From assembly GCA_023410025.1 (NCBI GenBank), contig JAEYQM010000081.1:1-8967 (forward strand): 8,967 bases of DNA. Direction: 5' to 3'. Origin of the DNA: Bacillota bacterium (lineage in GTDB: Bacteria; Bacillota_I; Bacilli_A; ML615J-28; CAG-698). Positions 6,404-8,967 of this stretch are shown here, piece after piece. The first letter of the stretch is position 1. Every line of letters starts with the position of its first letter. Under the pieces are notes generated by a model. It had not been told where the DNA came from. It did not search any database and saw only the letters and a list, made by a program, of their open reading frames with translations. The position numbers and the translations under genes were made by a program.

Positions 6404-7234
6404 TTAGAATCGATTCTTAAACTCACAATGTATACATAATTGTTCAACGGCAATCCTGTTTGAAAAACCATCATATATGTTTTTAGCACGATATGAATTA
6501 ATAATTTCCATAAGCGATTTTTCAAATATATTACCTAGTATTACCTCACCATCTGAATCAAGACAACATGGAACTACATCTCCATTTACAAGAATTCCTA
6601 TTTGATCTCTTAAGCCATAACAAAACCCTTTAACTTCATAGTAATTATTACATTTGTCAGGCCATGTAAATTCATTATCTTGATTAATATAAATTTTATC
6701 TCTAACCTTAAAACTTTTATTTTTAAATAATTCTTCATCTATATTAAAATAATCCATTACCATTTTTAAAACTTTATAATTGCCATTAATACCATCTTGT
6801 AAATTCCAAAAACGTAAAGAGTGAATTATATTTGGATTATTTTCAATAAAACTAAATACATCATTCATGTATCGTTCAACATCTTCAATATTATTTTCCT
6901 TAAAGCTGTGAAGCGAATAATTAATTTGTCTTAACCCTTTCTTATTTGTAAGTTCTTCTTTTCTTTTAGAAATTAATGTTGCGTTTGTTGTGATATTAAC
7001 ATCAATTTTATTTTCATAACAAATATCAATAAATTTATCAATATTAGGATTTAAGAGTGGCTCACCTTTAATATGAAAATAAACATAATCTGTATATTCC
7101 TTTACTTGATTGATAATTTTTATAAAATTATCAATATTCATAAATGTCTTTTCTCGTTTTGTTGGTGGACAAAAACGACAATTGAGATTACATACATTTG
7201 TGATTTCAATGTATATTTTTTTAAACCTCTTCAT
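6404..7234 (-). CDS. Radical SAM/SPASM-like protein of unknown substrate
   Basis: A 276-residue radical SAM enzyme. The SAM-binding [4Fe-4S] motif is CNLNCRFC (Cys15, Cys19, Cys22), followed by HIKGEPLLN (about 54-62), the GGE-equivalent. The C-terminal part has Cys195, Cys205, the pair Cys223-Cys224 in NGDVVPCCLD, the LGN motif (about 233-235), and a final C-x2-C (Cys267, Cys270). This is the pattern of a SPASM-type auxiliary iron-sulfur domain, as in peptide- and protein-modifying maturases. The start ATG lies inside the end of the lactonase-family gene (14-nt overlap). Only a weak, distant GGAG precedes it, so it is probably translated by coupling. No small precursor peptide gene is seen next to it, so no peptide product can be claimed. 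No clear terminator follows before the riboswitch promoter. Confidence 0.85.
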   Translation of the reverse strand: MKRFKKIYIEITNVCNLNCRFCPPTKREKTFMNIDNFIKIINQVKEYTDYVYFHIKGEPLLNPNIDKFIDICYENKIDVNITTNATLISKRKEELTNKKGLRQINYSLHSFKENNIEDVERYMNDVFSFIENNPNIIHSLRFWNLQDGINGNYKVLKMVMDYFNIDEELFKNKSFKVRDKIYINQDNEFTWPDKCNNYYEVKGFCYGLRDQIGILVNGDVVPCCLDSDGEVILGNIFEKSLMEIINSYRAKNIYDGFSNRIAVEQLCIHCEFKNRF

Positions 7235-8183
7235 TTATTTCTACAACTCCTGCTGGTTCACCAAATGGGAAGGAAAGTACAACACGTTCTTCATGAAGGT
7301 TAATAAACGAAACATTATTACTATCCTTATTACATGAAATTATATATTTTCCATCCTTTGATAATACCATATGCCTTGGATGATTTCCTCCACAACTAAA
7401 TGAATTACAGTATTCTAATAATTTGTTTTCTAAAACTTTAAACTTAGCAATTGTATCTTCACCACGATTAGAAACATATAAATATTTCTTATCTAAAGAA
7501 AACACTAGTGTTGCTCCATAACTTGTTTTATCATAGTTGGGAATTGTTGAAATGGTTTGAATAATTTTCTTCTCATGACGATCAATTACTAATACTTCAT
7601 TTGAATATTCTGTTACAACATAAATTAATCCGTTATAATATACACCATGTCTTGGTCCCTTACCAATAGGAAGAGCTAATACATCTTTATAACGTAATCT
7701 ATCATCCCTAAACTCATAAAAATATATAGCATCTAAAGCAATATTGATTATTGCAACTTCTTTTTCTTCTTCATCAATTAATACTGCATGCGGTCTACTT
7801 AACCTTCCATCAGTTATTTGTCTTTGATAATTAAGAAGTTCTTTAAACATTCCATCTTCAACTCTTACTGCTAGAAATGTACCATCACCATAACTACAAG
7901 CATACAAAACTTTATGTTTTTCTGAGTATGCTAGGTGGGTTAATCCTGTTCCTGGAACTGTAAATTTATCTACTTGAACCAATCCCTCTTCAACAACCTT
8001 ATAACTATATAAACTTGTTTTACTACCTTTTTCAAATGTGTAATAAAAACCATCGCCATATATAATAAATGAAGGGCTATTAATATTAGTTTGATCTAAT
8101 TTCCTGTGTTTCATATTTTGACTAATATTATATAAACCTATTGTTTCTCCGTATTTTAAGTAGCCCGAAATTATAACTTTCAT
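7221..8183 (-). CDS. Lactonase-family seven-bladed beta-propeller protein
   Basis: A 320-residue cytosolic protein resembling the YbhE/YkgB (Pgl) type of 6-phosphogluconolactonase. Repeated blade-like segments can be seen, including GPRHGVYYNGLIYVVTEYSN, LDKKYLYVSNRGEDTIAKF and NHPRHMVLSKDGKYIISCN. The first and third match the conserved GPRH and PRH...GK..L..N motifs of this family. No signal peptide is seen. The start at 8181-8183 (MKVIISGYL) is preferred over an ATG at 8195 because GAGGTG lies 4 nt upstream of it, and because the upstream ATG sits at the predicted transcription start. A pentose phosphate role would be the textbook call. No zwf or gnd neighbour supports it, and its overlap with a radical SAM gene suggests another or additional role. 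Many family members are uncharacterised. Confidence 0.82.
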   Translation of the reverse strand: MKVIISGYLKYGETIGLYNISQNMKHRKLDQTNINSPSFIIYGDGFYYTFEKGSKTSLYSYKVVEEGLVQVDKFTVPGTGLTHLAYSEKHKVLYACSYGDGTFLAVRVEDGMFKELLNYQRQITDGRLSRPHAVLIDEEEKEVAIINIALDAIYFYEFRDDRLRYKDVLALPIGKGPRHGVYYNGLIYVVTEYSNEVLVIDRHEKKIIQTISTIPNYDKTSYGATLVFSLDKKYLYVSNRGEDTIAKFKVLENKLLEYCNSFSCGGNHPRHMVLSKDGKYIISCNKDSNNVSFINLHEERVVLSFPFGEPAGVVEINEEV

Positions 8184-8199
8184 ATTACACCTCATAAAT

Positions 8200-8228
8200 A
8201 TTATATCATTTTATGGGAAAAAAGTAAA
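8200..8228 (-). promoter_or_regulatory. Promoter of the lactonase-radical SAM unit
   Basis: TTTACT (8228-8223), a 17-nt spacer and a perfect TATAAT (8205-8200) on the minus strand. The predicted start is near 8193, leaving a leader of about 10 nt that holds the GAGGTG ribosome-binding site. It lies just downstream of the terminator at 8240-8269, marking a new transcription unit. Confidence 0.7.
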
Positions 8229-8239
8229 CATATAGAGAT

Positions 8240-8269
8240 TTAAAAAACCCATAACATAGGTCATGGGTT
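8240..8269 (-). terminator. Intrinsic terminator after the small unknown gene
   Basis: AACCCATGAC (8269-8260) pairs with GTTATGGGTT (8255-8246) over 10 bp with one G-U, closing a CTAT loop. The minus strand continues with six Ts (8247-8242). It begins 6 nt after the stop codon at 8276-8278, so this stop belongs to a once-expressed gene. Confidence 0.88.
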
Positions 8270-8275
8270 AGTGTT

Positions 8276-8543
8276 TTATGCATAGAATTCTTCTTTATTA
8301 TTGAAGCAAATAACAACTGTTATGTTATTTAAATATATCATTCTTGCGTTAATAATTTGTAAATTATTTTTATAACTACTTAAATTATTTACTATTAATT
8401 CATAGATTTCATCAACTAAATCCGAATAATCTATAAATTGGTTACAATTGTTTTGATTAACATAAATTCCTTCATTTCTATTCTTTTCAAAATCATCAAC
8501 TGTACTTCCACGATTACTATCGAAAATAACTTCAAACCCTCAT
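8276..8543 (-). pseudogene. Small unknown gene, apparently frameshifted at its 5' end
   Basis: An 87-codon open frame (8539-8276) follows in-frame TAA and TGA codons. It has no ATG, GTG or TTG before codon 67, where an internal ATG occurs. An ATG at 8543-8541 lies one base out of frame and would stop after three codons (ATG AGG GTT TGA). If the GGG at 8539-8537 were GG, one frame would run from this ATG for 88 residues (MRFEVIFDSNRG...) to the stop. The product is acidic and asparagine-rich, with a likely amphipathic helix (YSDLVDEIYELIVNNL) and a hydrophobic strand (NITVVICF). I do not recognise the family. No Shine-Dalgarno site is obvious. Terminators on both sides mark it as its own unit. 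A sequencing error, a real frameshift or an ATT start after GAGGG are all possible. Confidence 0.5.
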
Positions 8544-8596
8544 TAACAACGTCTTTTTTTATTACTGTTATTAATAAAAATTTAAAGAAAGATTAA

Positions 8597-8631
8597 TAAG
8601 AAAATAAGAGAAAACTAATTTCTCTTATTTT
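8597..8631 (-). terminator. Intrinsic terminator overlapping the copA stop codon
   Basis: A perfect 13-bp inverted repeat (8601-8613 with 8619-8631) with a 5-nt loop. On the minus strand it is followed by TTTTCTTATT. The TAA stop codon of the ATPase gene (8627-8625) lies within the first stem arm. The stem is AT-rich and the U-tract is interrupted, so termination may be moderate. Bases 8544-8596 between it and the next gene hold no clear feature. Confidence 0.8.
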
Positions 8632-8967
8632 TTAAATTTTCTTAATCTTAAAGCATTTAAAACAACGGATACCGAACTAAAACTCATAGCAGCCCCAGAT
8701 ATCATTGGATCTAATAATGGGCCATTAAATAAATAGAGAATTCCCATGGCTATTGGTATTCCTAAGTCATTATAACCAAAAGCCCAGAATAGATTCTCCT
8801 TAACATTTTTAATAGTTTTTTTACTTAGTTTTATAGCAGCAACAACATCACTTAAATCACTTCTCATTAGGACTATATCAGCTGATTCAATTGCAACATC
8901 TGTTCCATTGCCAATAGCAATACCTACATCCGCAGTTGCTAGAGCAGGAGCATCATTTATTCCATCT
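8625..8967 (-). CDS. copA: Copper-type P1B ATPase, C-terminal part (runs off the window)
   Basis: Only the last 113 or so codons are present, and the gene continues beyond base 8967. The first visible residues, DGINDAPALA, are the end of the GDGxNDxP motif of the P-type ATPase phosphorylation domain. They are followed by GIAIGNGTDVAIESADIVL, which ends that domain. Two membrane helices follow, one with FWAFGYNDLGIPIA (the TM7 Tyr-Asn pair) and one with AAMSFSSVSVVLNALRL (the TM8 MxxSS motif). The YN plus MxxSS combination is characteristic of Cu+-exporting P1B-1 ATPases. The N-terminal metal-binding domain and the CPC helix are outside the window, so metal choice rests on these two motifs. 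The ATG at 8867 is internal and not the start. Confidence 0.9.
   Translation of the reverse strand, partial: DGINDAPALATADVGIAIGNGTDVAIESADIVLMRSDLSDVVAAIKLSKKTIKNVKENLFWAFGYNDLGIPIAMGILYLFNGPLLDPMISGAAMSFSSVSVVLNALRLRKFKK

Noticed and set aside
6406..6417. Perfect 12-bp palindrome AGAATCGATTCT at the end of the radical SAM gene
   Set aside because: It has no loop, so it makes no useful hairpin, and no T-tract follows. It encodes the last conserved-looking codons. A protein-binding role is possible but unsupported.
7073..7337. Plus-strand open frames across the radical SAM/lactonase junction
   Set aside because: They are shadows of the overlapping minus-strand genes, with low-complexity hydrophobic translations and no start signals.
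1..8967. CRISPR array, tRNA/rRNA gene, insertion sequence or attachment site
   Set aside because: No regularly spaced repeats, no tRNA-like cloverleaf, no transposase or integrase frame and no long terminal repeats were found on either strand by reading.

Overview
All protein genes in this window are read from the minus strand. The DNA is very AT-rich. Shine-Dalgarno sites are of the AGGAGG type, promoters are TTGACA/TATAAT-like, and there is a c-di-AMP (ydaO-class) riboswitch. pflB ends in TGA and its tryptophans are TGG, so the standard code is in use rather than the Mycoplasma code. Together this suggests a low-GC fermentative Bacillota or Mycoplasmatota-like bacterium (for example an Acholeplasma/Izemoplasma, Haloplasma or Erysipelotrichia relative). 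The exact lineage cannot be settled from the sequence alone.

Layout in transcription order, from high to low coordinates. (1) The 3' end of a copper-type P1B ATPase gene (8625-8967, running off the edge) closes with a terminator that includes its stop codon. (2) Between two terminators lies a small, apparently frameshifted gene of unknown function (8276-8543). (3) A promoter at 8200-8228 drives a beta-propeller lactonase-family gene, which overlaps a radical SAM/SPASM gene by 14 nt. (4) A promoter at 6369-6397 starts a leader carrying the c-di-AMP riboswitch and a terminator. It is followed by a CPA2 cation/proton antiporter gene and, 4 nt later, a PII-superfamily gene whose terminator encloses its stop codon. 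(5) A promoter at 4495-4523 drives a D-2-hydroxyacid dehydrogenase gene fused by a TAATG overlap to an OsmC-family gene, with no clear terminator after it. (6) A promoter with a 22-bp dyad upstream drives pflB-pflA (ATGA overlap), closed by a strong 15-bp terminator.

Functionally, pflB/pflA is the anaerobic pyruvate formate-lyase system. The dehydrogenase/OsmC pair fits redox balance and hydroperoxide defence. The antiporter/PII pair under a c-di-AMP riboswitch is the most interesting unit: the transporter has no cytosolic RCK domain, and the next gene encodes a small nucleotide-sensor-type protein. This suggests control both at the RNA level and on the protein. The lactonase/radical SAM pair is a second unit of unknown joint function. 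Three start codons (3072, 4473, 8183) were placed downstream of the longest possible start because a promoter -10 box or a Shine-Dalgarno site lies inside the longer version.
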